The notes under the pieces are model-generated. The model was not told the DNA's origin, did no database searches, and worked only from the letters and a program-made list of their open reading frames with translations. A stretch of 60,282 nt of DNA. It comes from Oligoflexia bacterium (GTDB taxonomy: Bacteria > Bdellovibrionota_C > UBA2361 > JBGSMV01). How positions within the stretch are numbered: position 1 is the first letter of the stretch; every line of letters starts with the position of its first letter. Shown here piece after piece: positions 8,673 to 17,942 of the stretch. Where the stretch lies: the NCBI GenBank assembly GCA_019694515.1, contig JAIBBU010000018.1, positions 1 to 60,282 of the forward strand, in the 5' to 3' direction. Position numbers and translations under genes: made by a program.

Positions 8673-9533
8673 TTACGACCCTGCGCCCGCGCTAGATCTT
8701 CGCGGCTTCAACTGCAGTACCCAGCAGATCAAGAATGTCATTACCGCCATTAACGCCCATTCGTATACATAACCAAGGTGTCGGCCAGGCGGAATTACGG
8801 TGTCGAAAGCGGGCACGGGATAATCGGCGAGTGCCCGCGGGGCACGGCTGTCTACCGCCGGATCCCGTAACCCCATGAAGAGCATCTCTTCACGGCCTGT
8901 TCCGGCCTTGACGATCTGTTTTTCGGCCTCCGCGCTTTCAGTGCTGGGCATAGTCTCGACATAAAATGGAAGCACTGCATAGGGCAGCTGCTTGGAGATC
9001 TTCTCAAGATCTACTCTTAGCCAGGCATCTACCCAGGGGCGGCCCTCGCCGCTGGGGGGATCGGCGGGGGCCAGTAATTTTGCGAGCCAGGAGCTGGGGG
9101 CGACTGTTTCTTTGATCAGTCCAACAAAGTTGACGTGCGGATCTTTCCGAAAGAGCGCGCGATCTGATTTCTGAGATTTTTCCAAGGGGATAAAGCCACG
9201 GTCGACAATCAGGCGCGTTGTGTTCCCGTTAAACTTAAGCGGCGTTAACACGTGAACTCCGGCGGCTCCATCCAGCGATCTATTGCGCAGAACTATTTCA
9301 TGATCAAAATCAAAATCACCCTCGATCTGCACCCTGCGATAGCTGACTTCGGCCGGCGAGGCATTGATCACGGAATCTAGGGCTGCGATCGGCTGCTGCA
9401 GCCGCTCTCCCATCGTATGAATATATGATTGTTTGAAGAGGTGACGTTCCCATTGCCAGTAGGAGGCGCGCAGCATCAGCACGATCAAAATCGCGCCGAT
9501 AATCGATACCGTTGGTCGAATGTAGATCTTCAT
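8673..9533 (-). CDS. SURF1 family protein (cytochrome oxidase assembly factor)
   Basis: Inner-membrane protein of 286 residues with the SURF1 layout: an N-terminal transmembrane helix (about 8-26) followed by YWQWERHLFK, a soluble periplasmic domain, and a C-terminal helix (about 254-272). Family motifs are YRRVQIEGDFDFDHE, LRNRSLDGAAGVHVLTPL, LIVDRGFIP and HLGYVYEWALMAVM near the end (usually H..YA.QWf). SURF1 helps insert haem a into haem-copper oxidase subunit I. No oxidase genes are in the window, so its partner lies elsewhere. It is divergent from the KASIII pair. Confidence 0.88.
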   Translation of the reverse strand: MKIYIRPTVSIIGAILIVLMLRASYWQWERHLFKQSYIHTMGERLQQPIAALDSVINASPAEVSYRRVQIEGDFDFDHEIVLRNRSLDGAAGVHVLTPLKFNGNTTRLIVDRGFIPLEKSQKSDRALFRKDPHVNFVGLIKETVAPSSWLAKLLAPADPPSGEGRPWVDAWLRVDLEKISKQLPYAVLPFYVETMPSTESAEAEKQIVKAGTGREEMLFMGLRDPAVDSRAPRALADYPVPAFDTVIPPGRHLGYVYEWALMAVMTFLICWVLQLKPRRSSAGAGS

Positions 9534-9663
9534 CTGTAGTCATCCTCGTATCTGAGCGCTTTAACGACAAGAGAGCGGTGAATAGAGAGTTGGCCTGGTT
9601 TGATAACTGCTCGAAATCTGTGTATTCTTGGCGTGACAAGATAATTTTCAGAGTTGACAGCAA

Positions 9664-10635
9664 GTGCTGCGTTTAGTTTCAGCCGGAGCTGCTTTTCCGG
9701 CGCTTATCATAGATTCCAAGGAGTTAGAGAATCTGCAGCCCGCATTAATCGGGCAGGATTTAGTGCGGCTTGGCGGCGGAATCGTGAGCCGCGGATCGAT
9801 TCTTAACCCTGAGTACCTGCACCGCACCAAAAATACCGATCCCTGGCAGTCGAAGGATGAACTCTCGGCCGCGCCCTCAGATCTGACATTTAAGGCGGTC
9901 GAGCTGGCGCTTGAGCGTGCCGGCATAACTGCCGATCAGATCGGACTAATCATTGGAGAGACCATCAGTCCGATGGAGACTACTCCGGGCGAAGGGCAGC
10001 GTGTCGGAAAGCGTCTGAATATTAAAGTCCCGGCCTACGACGTGATCTCCGGCTCCTCAGCTCTGTTGCACTATCTCAGTGTCATCTCTCGCTGGAACGA
10101 AGAGAGCATTCCGGACTATGTACTTTTTGTAAGTGCTAACACCCCCACGCAACGCACCAGATACGATCAGGGCTCTGAAGGACTGTATTTTGGCGACTGC
10201 TGCTCAGCCATGATTGTGTCATCGCGCAAGCCGGGCCGGCTGGAAGTGCGCGATATTAAGTGCAGCTTGCGGGCGGCGCCGCCCGGAGCGTGTGAGTTCG
10301 ACTTATATGGAACCGCGCGACTTAACCCGGAAGCAGCGGCGAGTTTCGTGTTATCTAAGGCGCGTGAAATTCTTAACAAGTTGAAACCTGAGCTTCCTGG
10401 CAGTTTTGTGATCTTGCCTCAGTTCAGCCCGCAGGTGGTGGCCACATTGTGTGACGAATTCGGAATTGCGCCTGCAAACTGCTGGTCAAATGTAGGCAAT
10501 CGCGGATTTACGCTGGGCTCCGGCACCCTCTCGGTTTTGGCCGAGAGATGGCAGCAGCTGGGGCGCGATGGCCAAGTTATCGTTTGCGATGTCGGCTTAG
10601 GTGGCGGCTACGGCTATGCTGTATTGAAGATATAA
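9664..10635 (+). CDS. KASIII-like (thiolase fold) protein lacking the catalytic triad
   Basis: 323 residues with the fold of 3-oxoacyl-ACP synthase III (FabH/PqsB/PqsC-like). Aligned by eye with the next gene, the nucleophilic Cys is Ser131 (AYDVISGSSALLH), the His is Pro252 (VILPQFSP) and the Asn is Phe282 (NVGNRGFTLGSG). The overall frame is kept, including GLIIGET, DYVLFVSANT, FGDCCSAMIVS and the C-terminal GLGGGYGYAVL. It is therefore unlikely to condense acyl chains on its own. It probably pairs with the neighbour, as inactive PqsB pairs with PqsC. The start is GTG 9664 with a weak ribosome site. The stop is one base before the next start frame. Confidence 0.82.
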   Translation: MLRLVSAGAAFPALIIDSKELENLQPALIGQDLVRLGGGIVSRGSILNPEYLHRTKNTDPWQSKDELSAAPSDLTFKAVELALERAGITADQIGLIIGETISPMETTPGEGQRVGKRLNIKVPAYDVISGSSALLHYLSVISRWNEESIPDYVLFVSANTPTQRTRYDQGSEGLYFGDCCSAMIVSSRKPGRLEVRDIKCSLRAAPPGACEFDLYGTARLNPEAAASFVLSKAREILNKLKPELPGSFVILPQFSPQVVATLCDEFGIAPANCWSNVGNRGFTLGSGTLSVLAERWQQLGRDGQVIVCDVGLGGGYGYAVLKI

Positions 10636-10636
10636 G

Positions 10637-11641
10637 ATGGCTGGGGCGATGGAAGATAACCAGATGCAGATCTTAGGAATGGGGTACGCTCACCCGGATG
10701 TGGTGATCGACAATCAGTTCATTGAAGACCTGAATGTTGGCACCAACGCCGAGTGGATCATCGACAAAATTGGAATTGAGAAGCGGCTTGGGTCGATCCC
10801 TCTGGAGTATATCAAGCAAACAAGGAATGCAGACCCGCGCAAGGCCGCGGAGGTTGCAACCACCGATCCGCTTGAGCTTGCCATTACCGCTTGCCGCATG
10901 GCCCTTAAGCGCGCCAATGTCGATCCCTCCAAAATCGGGCTGCTGATCTGTAATTGCTGTACCCCTGACAAAACGCTGCCGACGGAGGGACAGCGTATTG
11001 CTCATGAACTTGGCATAACCGCGGATGCGTATGAGGTATTTACGGCTTGTCCGGCCTTTGCGCTGCATCTCGATTATCTGAATCGCTTCAAAGAGCTTCC
11101 GGAGTATGTGCTGTGTGTCTCGACTGCCGTACTGACACAGAATGTGAATTACAATGATCGTTCGGATGGAGCAATTTGGGGGGATGGGGCCGCGGCTTGG
11201 ATAATCTCAAAGCAGCATCCGGGCCGATTGAAGGTGATCGACACATTCTTTATGTCCGATCCGACGCGCTGCGATGCCGTGGTGGTTGATACCTATGGGC
11301 ACTTTCACCAGGATGGCCGCGCCGTGCGCGATTTTTCAGTACGTCAAACGGTCCGGCTGGTTCGCAACATCGAGGAAAAGTACGCCATCGATTGGAACAA
11401 AGATATCTTCATCGGTCACCAGGCTAATGCCACGATGTTGGAGCAGATTACCAACAACCGCAGTATTCCGGCTTCGAACCACTGGCAGAATGTGCGTGAG
11501 ATCGGTAATCAGGCGGGGGCGGGTGCGCCCGCAGCGCTGGCGATGCATTGGGACGAGATCCAAGCGGGGCAGCGCATTATCGTGGCGGTTGTCGGTGCTG
11601 GCCTTAGCTGGGGCTCTGCCGTTCTAGAGGCACAGCTCTAA
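10637..11641 (+). CDS. 3-oxoacyl-ACP synthase III-like ketosynthase (active-site residues intact)
   Basis: 334 residues, KASIII superfamily. The Cys-His-Asn triad is complete: Cys138 in YEVFTACPAFALH, His261 in FIGHQANATML, and Asn291 in EIGNQAGAGAP. It also has WGDGAAAWIIS and the C-terminal AVVGAGLSWGSAVL. The enzyme should catalyse a decarboxylative (or other Claisen-type) condensation of an acyl-CoA or acyl-ACP; the substrate cannot be read from sequence. Starts are ambiguous: ATG 10637, ATG 10649, or ATG 10664 (MQILGMGYAHP), the last having GGAAG at a good distance. It follows its inactive paralogue with essentially no gap, so a heterodimer is likely. Confidence 0.88.
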   Translation: MAGAMEDNQMQILGMGYAHPDVVIDNQFIEDLNVGTNAEWIIDKIGIEKRLGSIPLEYIKQTRNADPRKAAEVATTDPLELAITACRMALKRANVDPSKIGLLICNCCTPDKTLPTEGQRIAHELGITADAYEVFTACPAFALHLDYLNRFKELPEYVLCVSTAVLTQNVNYNDRSDGAIWGDGAAAWIISKQHPGRLKVIDTFFMSDPTRCDAVVVDTYGHFHQDGRAVRDFSVRQTVRLVRNIEEKYAIDWNKDIFIGHQANATMLEQITNNRSIPASNHWQNVREIGNQAGAGAPAALAMHWDEIQAGQRIIVAVVGAGLSWGSAVLEAQL

Positions 11642-11738
11642 AGTCACTGGACCTCCTTCTTTGCCTTTGCGAAGGCGATAGCTGACCCCTCCGATACCAG
11701 TTTTCAATTGCCTCAAAAAGCCGTTTCAGCTAGAGATC

Positions 11739-12911
11739 ATGCAATCTATTAACGCTAATTTTATGCTGCGCATCTTAATTATTCTGGCTTTAACCACGGT
11801 TTACATAGCCCCAGTGCAGGCGGAAGAGGATCCGCTGCGGGGCAGGCTGCCCGACGGCCGCGCCTTCCGAACCGACGCGAAGGGCAACCAGCTGGTGGAT
11901 TACGTCGCGGAGTTGGAGCTCGCAGTAGAGGGCTTGAACCGTCGCGTGCAGGGGCTGGAGCTGGAAACACAGGAGAAGCAAAAGGTCATCGATCGGCTGA
12001 ATAGCGGAGCTCCACAAACCGGCACACTTAGCGAAACAGATCTGTTACCGGGCGGCGCTAACCTCCAGAACGCCAAGGCAGAACCGGCCAAGATCGATTG
12101 TCCGCCTGCTCCGGTGCTTGCGCCCGTGGTTGATGACTCGCAAAAGGAGGAGATCCTGGAGCTACGTTCCCGGAATCAACTACTTCAAGGCAAGCTCGAT
12201 TCTTCCGCTAAAGAGCTTGCGAATCTGCGCACAGTTTTAACCAGCCGCACCGGAGCTAGTGACACCCAATTGCGCCGCAACATGGAGGCTATGCGCACCG
12301 ACCTTGAGGTTGAAAAGCAGATGGTCGAGCAGGAAAATTCCGGTCTTAGAACTCAGATCTCCGAACTTAATCGGCGGCTCACTGAAAACTCCAATGAATT
12401 GCAGACTCTGCGTTCGCGGGTTTCGGATCGAGACGGCAGCATTGCAGAATTGCGCGCAAGTCTGGATCAAGCCGCCCGTGACAAGCAGGAAATGCAGGCG
12501 CTCCGAGTAACTGCTCCTGCCACCCCCAATCTTGATTATCGTGAGGTTAAAATCAAAACCGATCAGGGGCCATCGCTCGAACAGGAAGATCAATCCGAGC
12601 GTGCCGCCTACTCTCCCGCCCGCATGCGAGCGGTGGAATCGGTGCGCGGCAGCATGTTAACCGATCTGAATAAAGTTGGCGCGCTGATTTCGACGCGCGA
12701 CAAGCTCTATCGCGAGTATTCGACGAGGTCTCATACGGTCGGGTTCCGCCCTGCCGCAGCTCGTTCGCAGCGCAATCTCACAGTCGAGGCAGTCCGACGC
12801 CAAGCCATGCAGGCTTCTTCGGTGCATGAACTATCTGAGCTTAAAAACGACATTAATCAGATTAAGACACGCATCCAGGACGATATCGCATTGATGCAAC
12901 GGGTTAGCTAA
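11739..12911 (+). CDS. Exported coiled-coil protein of unknown function
   Basis: 390 residues. A signal peptide (hydrophobic stretch about 9-24, likely cleavage after VQA at 28) is followed by long heptad-rich segments: 50-92, 138-260 (many E/L/R/Q) and a C-terminal helix ending in a DIALMQRV motif. A Pro/Ala linker sits near 105-130. No enzymatic motif is visible. A periplasmic scaffold or envelope spacer is plausible. It is followed by a sulfotransferase 21 bases downstream and may be co-transcribed with it. Confidence 0.75.
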   Translation: MQSINANFMLRILIILALTTVYIAPVQAEEDPLRGRLPDGRAFRTDAKGNQLVDYVAELELAVEGLNRRVQGLELETQEKQKVIDRLNSGAPQTGTLSETDLLPGGANLQNAKAEPAKIDCPPAPVLAPVVDDSQKEEILELRSRNQLLQGKLDSSAKELANLRTVLTSRTGASDTQLRRNMEAMRTDLEVEKQMVEQENSGLRTQISELNRRLTENSNELQTLRSRVSDRDGSIAELRASLDQAARDKQEMQALRVTAPATPNLDYREVKIKTDQGPSLEQEDQSERAAYSPARMRAVESVRGSMLTDLNKVGALISTRDKLYREYSTRSHTVGFRPAAARSQRNLTVEAVRRQAMQASSVHELSELKNDINQIKTRIQDDIALMQRVS

Positions 12912-12932
12912 GTACTTTGCGGGTGCACAATC

Positions 12933-13685
12933 ATGGCGTTCGAGCCTTTAGCTGGGCAGGTCGTAGTTTTTGGCACGCATCATAAATCCGGCACAGCACT
13001 CCTGCGGAATATTTGTGAGGCGGTGGCACAAAGACTTGGGCTGCCATTCGAGCTTTGTCGAATCGAACAGATTTTAGCTGGCGAAGCGTACGCTCGCCTT
13101 GAGCGCCCTTGTTTGGCTTTGGACACGCACTCGCGGCTGGATTTTAGTAAATTGAAGCTGCCCTCCAAAGCGTTGCATGTGGTTCGAGATCCGCGGGAGA
13201 TCGTGGTGTCAGGGTATTTTTACCACCTTAAGTGCTCCGAAGAGTGGTGCACCACGCCCCATCCGAATTATGAAGGGCGATCGTATCAAGATCTATTGAA
13301 GAGCAAATCGCAGGAACAAGGACTCGATCTGGAGCTGGAAATAGTCGCGGCTAAGACCTTGCGCGACATGCTGGAGTGGCGCGTGCCGAAAGAAACTCAG
13401 GCCCTTGAGCTGCAGTTTGAAAATTTCCTGCAGGATTACGAGGACGCCTGCGCGCGCATGTTTACTTTCGCTCTAAGCTGCACTCCCGACCTACTACAGC
13501 GATGTATTAAGATCGCAAGTCATTTCGATCTGAAGCGCAAGAGCAGGGCACAGCTGGAGCAAAACTCTCATGTAACGAACTACGAGCTGAATCCGCGGCG
13601 CTGGGAAAAGGTGCTTTCCGCGAGACAGCTTGAGGTCATCAAGCAACGCTATGGCGACTTTATGCGCTCGCGCGGATACCTTTAG
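12933..13685 (+). CDS. Sulfotransferase family protein
   Basis: 250 residues with the PAPS-binding landmarks of the sulfotransferase fold. The 5'-phosphosulfate loop is GTHHKSGTALLRN (about 14-26). The 3'-phosphate-binding segment is HVVRDPREIVVSGYFYH (about 82-98, Arg85 and Ser93). A C-terminal KxxHVTNYxLNPRRWEKVLS region is consistent with the family's late PAPS-contacting RxGxxGxW region. The family transfers sulfate from PAPS to carbohydrates, lipids or small molecules; the acceptor is unknown. It converges, 8 bases apart, with the O-antigen-ligase-like gene, so a surface-glycan acceptor is possible but unproven. Confidence 0.8.
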   Translation: MAFEPLAGQVVVFGTHHKSGTALLRNICEAVAQRLGLPFELCRIEQILAGEAYARLERPCLALDTHSRLDFSKLKLPSKALHVVRDPREIVVSGYFYHLKCSEEWCTTPHPNYEGRSYQDLLKSKSQEQGLDLELEIVAAKTLRDMLEWRVPKETQALELQFENFLQDYEDACARMFTFALSCTPDLLQRCIKIASHFDLKRKSRAQLEQNSHVTNYELNPRRWEKVLSARQLEVIKQRYGDFMRSRGYL

Positions 13686-13693
13686 TATTAGAT

Positions 13694-15187
13694 TTATAGG
13701 GCCAAGGAAGAATCAACTTGTGAGCCTTTAGAGGCTGCAATCGGGGCGGTGCCGTTGACCGGGACCCAGGTTACGGGCTGTTCCAGATCGGTGATCCGCG
13801 CCTGTCCCGATCGGATCGCGGTCATCACCCCCAGAAGCGCAAAGGCAATCAGCAATACTTCGCTGTCCCCAAAATTGTATTCCACTAGCCCGGCAATTTG
13901 CCAAGAAATGATGGCGGCACCTACTGCCACCGCCAGAATGCTCTGGGCCGAAGCATGCGGCCGATGAAAGCAAGCGCGAATAATACTGAGTAGCCACCAC
14001 ACGTAAACGCCTAGCCCTAGCCAGCCGCTTTCGACAACGATGTTAAGCAGGTTGTTATGAAAGTGCCGAAGCTCCGGTGGAATTTCATCAGAGAATTCGG
14101 TCAGAAAAGCACTGTTCTTGTAACCAATTCCGAGGGGATATTTTTGCATCAGATCGATGCCTACATCCCAGATCGCTGCGCGACCTCCCCGGATATAGAA
14201 ATCATCCATCGAATTCATTAGACGGCTGCGAACCGGCTCGATTTGTAAGAGCGCAATGCATGCCAAGAAAGCCAAGGGAATCATGTATTTTTTCCCGTAG
14301 ATCAGTGTGAGGATTAACCCGCCGGCCAATACTCCCGACCAAGGTCCGCGCTTTAAATTAATCAGCAGCGCTGCACCTAGAAGCGGCAACACCACGGTCA
14401 GTAGAATATTTCGCAGGCCATCCAGGTCGCCCAGCAAAGGCTTTGCAGCAGCGCGAATCTTAAGCAGCCCAAATGCGATGCTGGTGATGGCTGCGGCCAG
14501 TAGGAGCGCTCGTTGCGTTCCTCCCGTTCCGAAATGTCCCGAAAGTCCTGCTGCTGCAAGCAGCAAGAAAGCCGCAACTGACTGCAAAAGCTGCGTGGTG
14601 GTAGGGGCGATGGCCAAGGAATTGGGAGCAAACTTGCCGCTCCGCGCCGGGCCCTGGAGCGCGGTGGCGTAGAGCAGCACTCCACCGCCGGCGATTACAC
14701 TCAGTCCCAGCTGACCAGACTCGGTCACTTTTCCCAAGAAGAAAGAGGGCAGGGAGGGGAAGGCGCCCTCACACACAGAATGCAGAGCAGCCAGAGTTTG
14801 GCCTGCCAAGAGCGCGCTGATTATTTTGACCGGGCTGCAAAGTGCCGCAACTTCCCAGAAGAAAGGAATCGTCAGGGTAAAAAAAGCCATGCTCAATAGC
14901 TTTGAGAAGCTGCGGAAGAAATCCAGCCCGAAGATAGCCGAAGTTATCGTCACTAGCATGTACAAATAGAGGGGCGCGACTACCCGGCCAAACCAGGCGC
15001 GCTGCTGGGGATCGCGCAGGAAGCTGCGCATGCGGAAAAAAATCCACAGTACGACCGCTGGCACTAAAAAGGCATAGGCAAAAAAAAGCTTGAGTGGCAG
15101 GAAGAACAGGGCGCCTAGCGCTAACGAAACTTTGTGCTTCTCAAACCAATCGCCCATTATTACAATCACATTTTGGAGGCGCTGCAT
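13694..15187 (-). CDS. O-antigen ligase / polymerase-like membrane protein (Wzy/WaaL family)
   Basis: 497 residues with about a dozen hydrophobic segments. The Wzy_C (PF04932) region is recognisable by the basic RGPWSGVLAGG motif and by HFHNNLLNIVVESGWLGL, the periplasmic loop with conserved His and Asn near residue 385. The family transfers or polymerises undecaprenyl-linked glycans at the periplasmic face of the inner membrane. The start could be ATG 15187 or ATG 15157 (MGDWFEKHK); neither has a strong ribosome site. The first would overlap, face to face, the start codon of the divergent gene at 15186. Confidence 0.85.
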   Translation of the reverse strand: MQRLQNVIVIMGDWFEKHKVSLALGALFFLPLKLFFAYAFLVPAVVLWIFFRMRSFLRDPQQRAWFGRVVAPLYLYMLVTITSAIFGLDFFRSFSKLLSMAFFTLTIPFFWEVAALCSPVKIISALLAGQTLAALHSVCEGAFPSLPSFFLGKVTESGQLGLSVIAGGGVLLYATALQGPARSGKFAPNSLAIAPTTTQLLQSVAAFLLLAAAGLSGHFGTGGTQRALLLAAAITSIAFGLLKIRAAAKPLLGDLDGLRNILLTVVLPLLGAALLINLKRGPWSGVLAGGLILTLIYGKKYMIPLAFLACIALLQIEPVRSRLMNSMDDFYIRGGRAAIWDVGIDLMQKYPLGIGYKNSAFLTEFSDEIPPELRHFHNNLLNIVVESGWLGLGVYVWWLLSIIRACFHRPHASAQSILAVAVGAAIISWQIAGLVEYNFGDSEVLLIAFALLGVMTAIRSGQARITDLEQPVTWVPVNGTAPIAASKGSQVDSSLAL

Positions 15188-15824
15188 GAATCGAAGCCGA
15201 TCTATTGTCTCGTGTTTGCCACTTGCGGCGCTAGGCCCACCGGCGATTACATTTCACCGCCGGTTAGTTGAGCTAACATCCGCTCGTATATTTCCAACGC
15301 TAGCCGCTGCTGCCTTTCTGGTCTGCATAACTGGCGCTATGCCTGTTAGAGCCGTCGCTGCACCCCCAGCCGATGCCGGGCTAACCGCTGGTATGGGCTA
15401 TTCTGATGTGATCCACTTAAAAGGTCCAGCCACGAGCAAGGAGGAGTTAGAAAGCAAAAGAGAAGATCTATGGAGCTATCCCGGCATCGTGTTGACCTTT
15501 CATGAAGGCAAGCTCTCAAAGTGGCGGACGGTAGATGCCAAGAGCCCCCTAATATACGCGGCTCCTCCCGCCGCGCTGGCAGCTTCCGCCGCGGTACAGG
15601 TTGCTCCGCCGACAGAGGCGCTCCCATCTAGTAGCGGGGCGCAAACAGTCGATGACCTTGCAAAAGGTGTTAAGCCCAAAGATAAAGCACGGGTAGCAGG
15701 TCTTATTTCAGAGATCATGAAGGAATTACCCGCTGATGATACGGCCGGCGGAACCGGAAGCGGCGGGCCACCATCACCTCCGATGGGCATGCTGCCGACT
15801 GATATAGTCAGGGCGCCCAGGTAG
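15186..15824 (+). CDS. Exported small protein with a possible SmpA/OmlA-like motif
   Basis: The start is set at ATG 15186 (212 residues) because GGAGG lies 5 bases upstream; the open frame extends back to 15090 inside the divergent gene without support. A long N-terminus ends in a hydrophobic export segment (about 38-60) and AxA-type sites. Residues about 70-115 (GMGYSDVIHLKGPATSKEEL ... EDLWSYPGIVLTFHEGKLSKW) resemble the SmpA/OmlA-type pattern of a Gly-rich loop, W.Y, and F..GKL..W. The rest is Pro/Ala-rich and low in complexity. The function is unknown. Confidence 0.62.
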   Translation: MNRSRSIVSCLPLAALGPPAITFHRRLVELTSARIFPTLAAAAFLVCITGAMPVRAVAAPPADAGLTAGMGYSDVIHLKGPATSKEELESKREDLWSYPGIVLTFHEGKLSKWRTVDAKSPLIYAAPPAALAASAAVQVAPPTEALPSSSGAQTVDDLAKGVKPKDKARVAGLISEIMKELPADDTAGGTGSGGPPSPPMGMLPTDIVRAPR

Positions 15825-15892
15825 CAGAGAAACTACAAAATTTTGGCGCGCGCCACCTGCAGGGGTTTAGGGAATGGGGAAGTTTTCCGCTG

Positions 15893-16600
15893 CTATTTGA
15901 GCGCTAGTAACGAGGCTGCGTCGCTTGACTCTTCTTCCTCGCTGACGGAATTGGCGGAGGGGGAGTAGTCGTGCTCCTGTTCAGAAAATACCTCGGCTTT
16001 GGCTAACTCAGCTGCCAGTTCATCCAGCTCTTCGACTTCAAGCGGACGTGTCTCTTCGTCCAACAGGTCCTCCGGTTTTACCGGATCAAGCACATATGCT
16101 CCTACGATATCGAGAAATTGTCTGACAGCGCGCTTCAAAATAAATGGCAGGCGCTCAGATTCGGCCGGGCTCGCCAGCTCAACTTTTCCCAGAATTTCAC
16201 CTGATTTTAGTCCGATTCTAATCGTGCCCAGCTCTTTGTGATCGTTGGCTGTGACCACCATTCCCAAGTCGGTCCAAGTCGGTGCTAGACGATCGTGTAG
16301 GTTCAGTTCGACTCTGGGCCAGCCCTCCCAGTCGCTCACATCAACATCAAATCCAAATCTTTCTCCGAGCGTAATTCGCGAGGTCTCTTGGAGTGCTTTG
16401 CGAATTGTCGTCATCTCCTTGAGCATGGCGGCGTGTCTTTCGCCTTTGGCGCGATGCGCCTCACCCTGCTTTTGTTCCTTCTCTTTGAGCCCGCGATTAA
16501 TGCGATCGGCAAAGCTCCCGACGGTGGAGTCCAGAAAACTGAGCGGAGACGAATTGATACGTGTTGCGGCCAAAGCCTGCTTCTCTCGGTTCGGAGCCAT
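15893..16600 (-). CDS. Protein of unknown function with acidic C-terminus
   Basis: About 235 residues from the likely start ATG 16600 (MAPNREKQALAATRINSS); an in-frame GTG at 16675 would add 25 residues but has no ribosome site. Residues 35-80 form a charged helix (GLKEKEQKQGEAHRAKGERH). The middle has repeated beta-type patterns (WPRVELNLHDRLAPTW, GTIRIGLKSGEILGKVEL). The last 50 residues are strongly acidic (DEETRPLEVEELDELAAEL). No signal peptide is seen, so it is probably cytoplasmic. I do not recognise the family. Confidence 0.65.
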   Translation of the reverse strand: MAPNREKQALAATRINSSPLSFLDSTVGSFADRINRGLKEKEQKQGEAHRAKGERHAAMLKEMTTIRKALQETSRITLGERFGFDVDVSDWEGWPRVELNLHDRLAPTWTDLGMVVTANDHKELGTIRIGLKSGEILGKVELASPAESERLPFILKRAVRQFLDIVGAYVLDPVKPEDLLDEETRPLEVEELDELAAELAKAEVFSEQEHDYSPSANSVSEEEESSDAASLLALK

Positions 16601-16826
16601 TTTTAACAATACCCGTCCGAAACGCACTATGCCGCGCGTTTCCCTTAGGAGGTATCGACCTTCCCAATTTCGCACTTAATGAATGGAGGCTCTTAGAGCA
16701 GCTAAGAAAATCTCTTAGATCGCGGCGGTGCTGCACATAAATGCCAGCTAAACCGCTAATTTGGTCGCACCAGCAGCCGCGCGCTGCAATTAGCCGCAAA
16801 ACCGTTTTGTTCTGTAAGCTCCTAGC

Positions 16827-17942
16827 TTAATGGCTCTGATTAGCCGGGGCAGTTTCGGATTCGTCAGCCGCGCCGGCATCCAATGCTTCCTTAGCAAATC
16901 TGCAGACGCTTTCGTTCTTGCAGTTCGCTTGGATGCCCTTCAAATAGGCCTCCGTTTCTTCGTCCAGGCTAACATGGTCGCTAGCGTCCTTCAGCAGCAG
17001 GCGATCCGCTTCGGCATCTTTAGAGTTTGAAAGCAGATCGAAGACCACCTTCAATCCATCTAACCCCGAGTTTAATAGCGCCTTTACGGCTAGGTGCGAA
17101 TACTGATCGTGCTTGTTGGCCAGCTCCTGCAGATAGGGGATGGCGCTCTCCTCCGGCACAAATTCTCCTAATCCAATGCCCAAGGAATAGTATCCATCAG
17201 GATCACCCTTCTTCTGAGTCTCGGCAAACAACAGCTCCGCCGCTTGGCGCGTCCCCTGATTGGTTATGGCTGCGATTAATGATTCCTTTAGGAGCTGATT
17301 GTCGGTGTTTAGCTGCTCGCCTAAGTACTTCACTACATCGTTGCCCCCGACGGTCAGCTCCAAACCTTCGGCGTATACATCGCCTTTCTCATTGTCGCCA
17401 ACTTTCTTAATCGCTTCCACTAAAGACGCGACGTTATCTACGCGTCCGCTAATAGCCAGCAGTTCGGAATAGTAGCTCTTTTCATCTTCGGAAGTTTGGT
17501 CGGAGCTGACCTGGTCGCGAATAGATTTATAAAATTCCGGACACCAGCTACAGTCTTCACCAGGCTGGGTAAACTGCTCGAGCACAATATCATCATAATC
17601 AGCGGCGCCATCCTTAACAGCCTTAAGCGCTTCTTCGGCTGATTTGTAAACTTGTGCCGCCGGACGTTCATCCGCGTTCTCTACCTCTTCGTCCTCCTCC
17701 TGCTCATCCTCTTGTTTGGACTGGTTGGGCAGCGCGACATTGGAGCCATTTTGTGCGGGCGGAGCCGCTTCGGAACCAGCAGCATCTATGTCGCTATTAT
17801 CGGAATCGCTGCTGCTGACGCCCGAGCCGTCAGTCGAGGGCTGCGCCGCATTACCAGGGGCAGAGGTCTTAGAGTTGGAGGCGTACCAAATACCGGCTAC
17901 GAGAGCCACGAAGATAATAATGACGGGAAGCGATTTTTTCAT
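16827..17942 (-). CDS. Membrane-anchored periplasmic protein with acidic linker and HEAT-like repeats
   Basis: 371 residues. An N-terminal anchor or signal (about 4-21) is followed by a long Ser/Asp/Glu/Gln-rich linker to about residue 95. A CSWCPEF motif occurs at 131-136 (CxxC with aromatic neighbour, possible redox or metal site). The rest is helical repeats of HEAT/ARM style (LKESLIAAITNQGTRQAAELL, YLQELANKHDQYSHLAVKALL). A second Cys pair sits near the end (NCKNESVC). It is divergent from the HPt gene. The function is unknown; the repeats suggest protein binding. Confidence 0.68.
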   Translation of the reverse strand: MKKSLPVIIIFVALVAGIWYASNSKTSAPGNAAQPSTDGSGVSSSDSDNSDIDAAGSEAAPPAQNGSNVALPNQSKQEDEQEEDEEVENADERPAAQVYKSAEEALKAVKDGAADYDDIVLEQFTQPGEDCSWCPEFYKSIRDQVSSDQTSEDEKSYYSELLAISGRVDNVASLVEAIKKVGDNEKGDVYAEGLELTVGGNDVVKYLGEQLNTDNQLLKESLIAAITNQGTRQAAELLFAETQKKGDPDGYYSLGIGLGEFVPEESAIPYLQELANKHDQYSHLAVKALLNSGLDGLKVVFDLLSNSKDAEADRLLLKDASDHVSLDEETEAYLKGIQANCKNESVCRFAKEALDAGAADESETAPANQSH

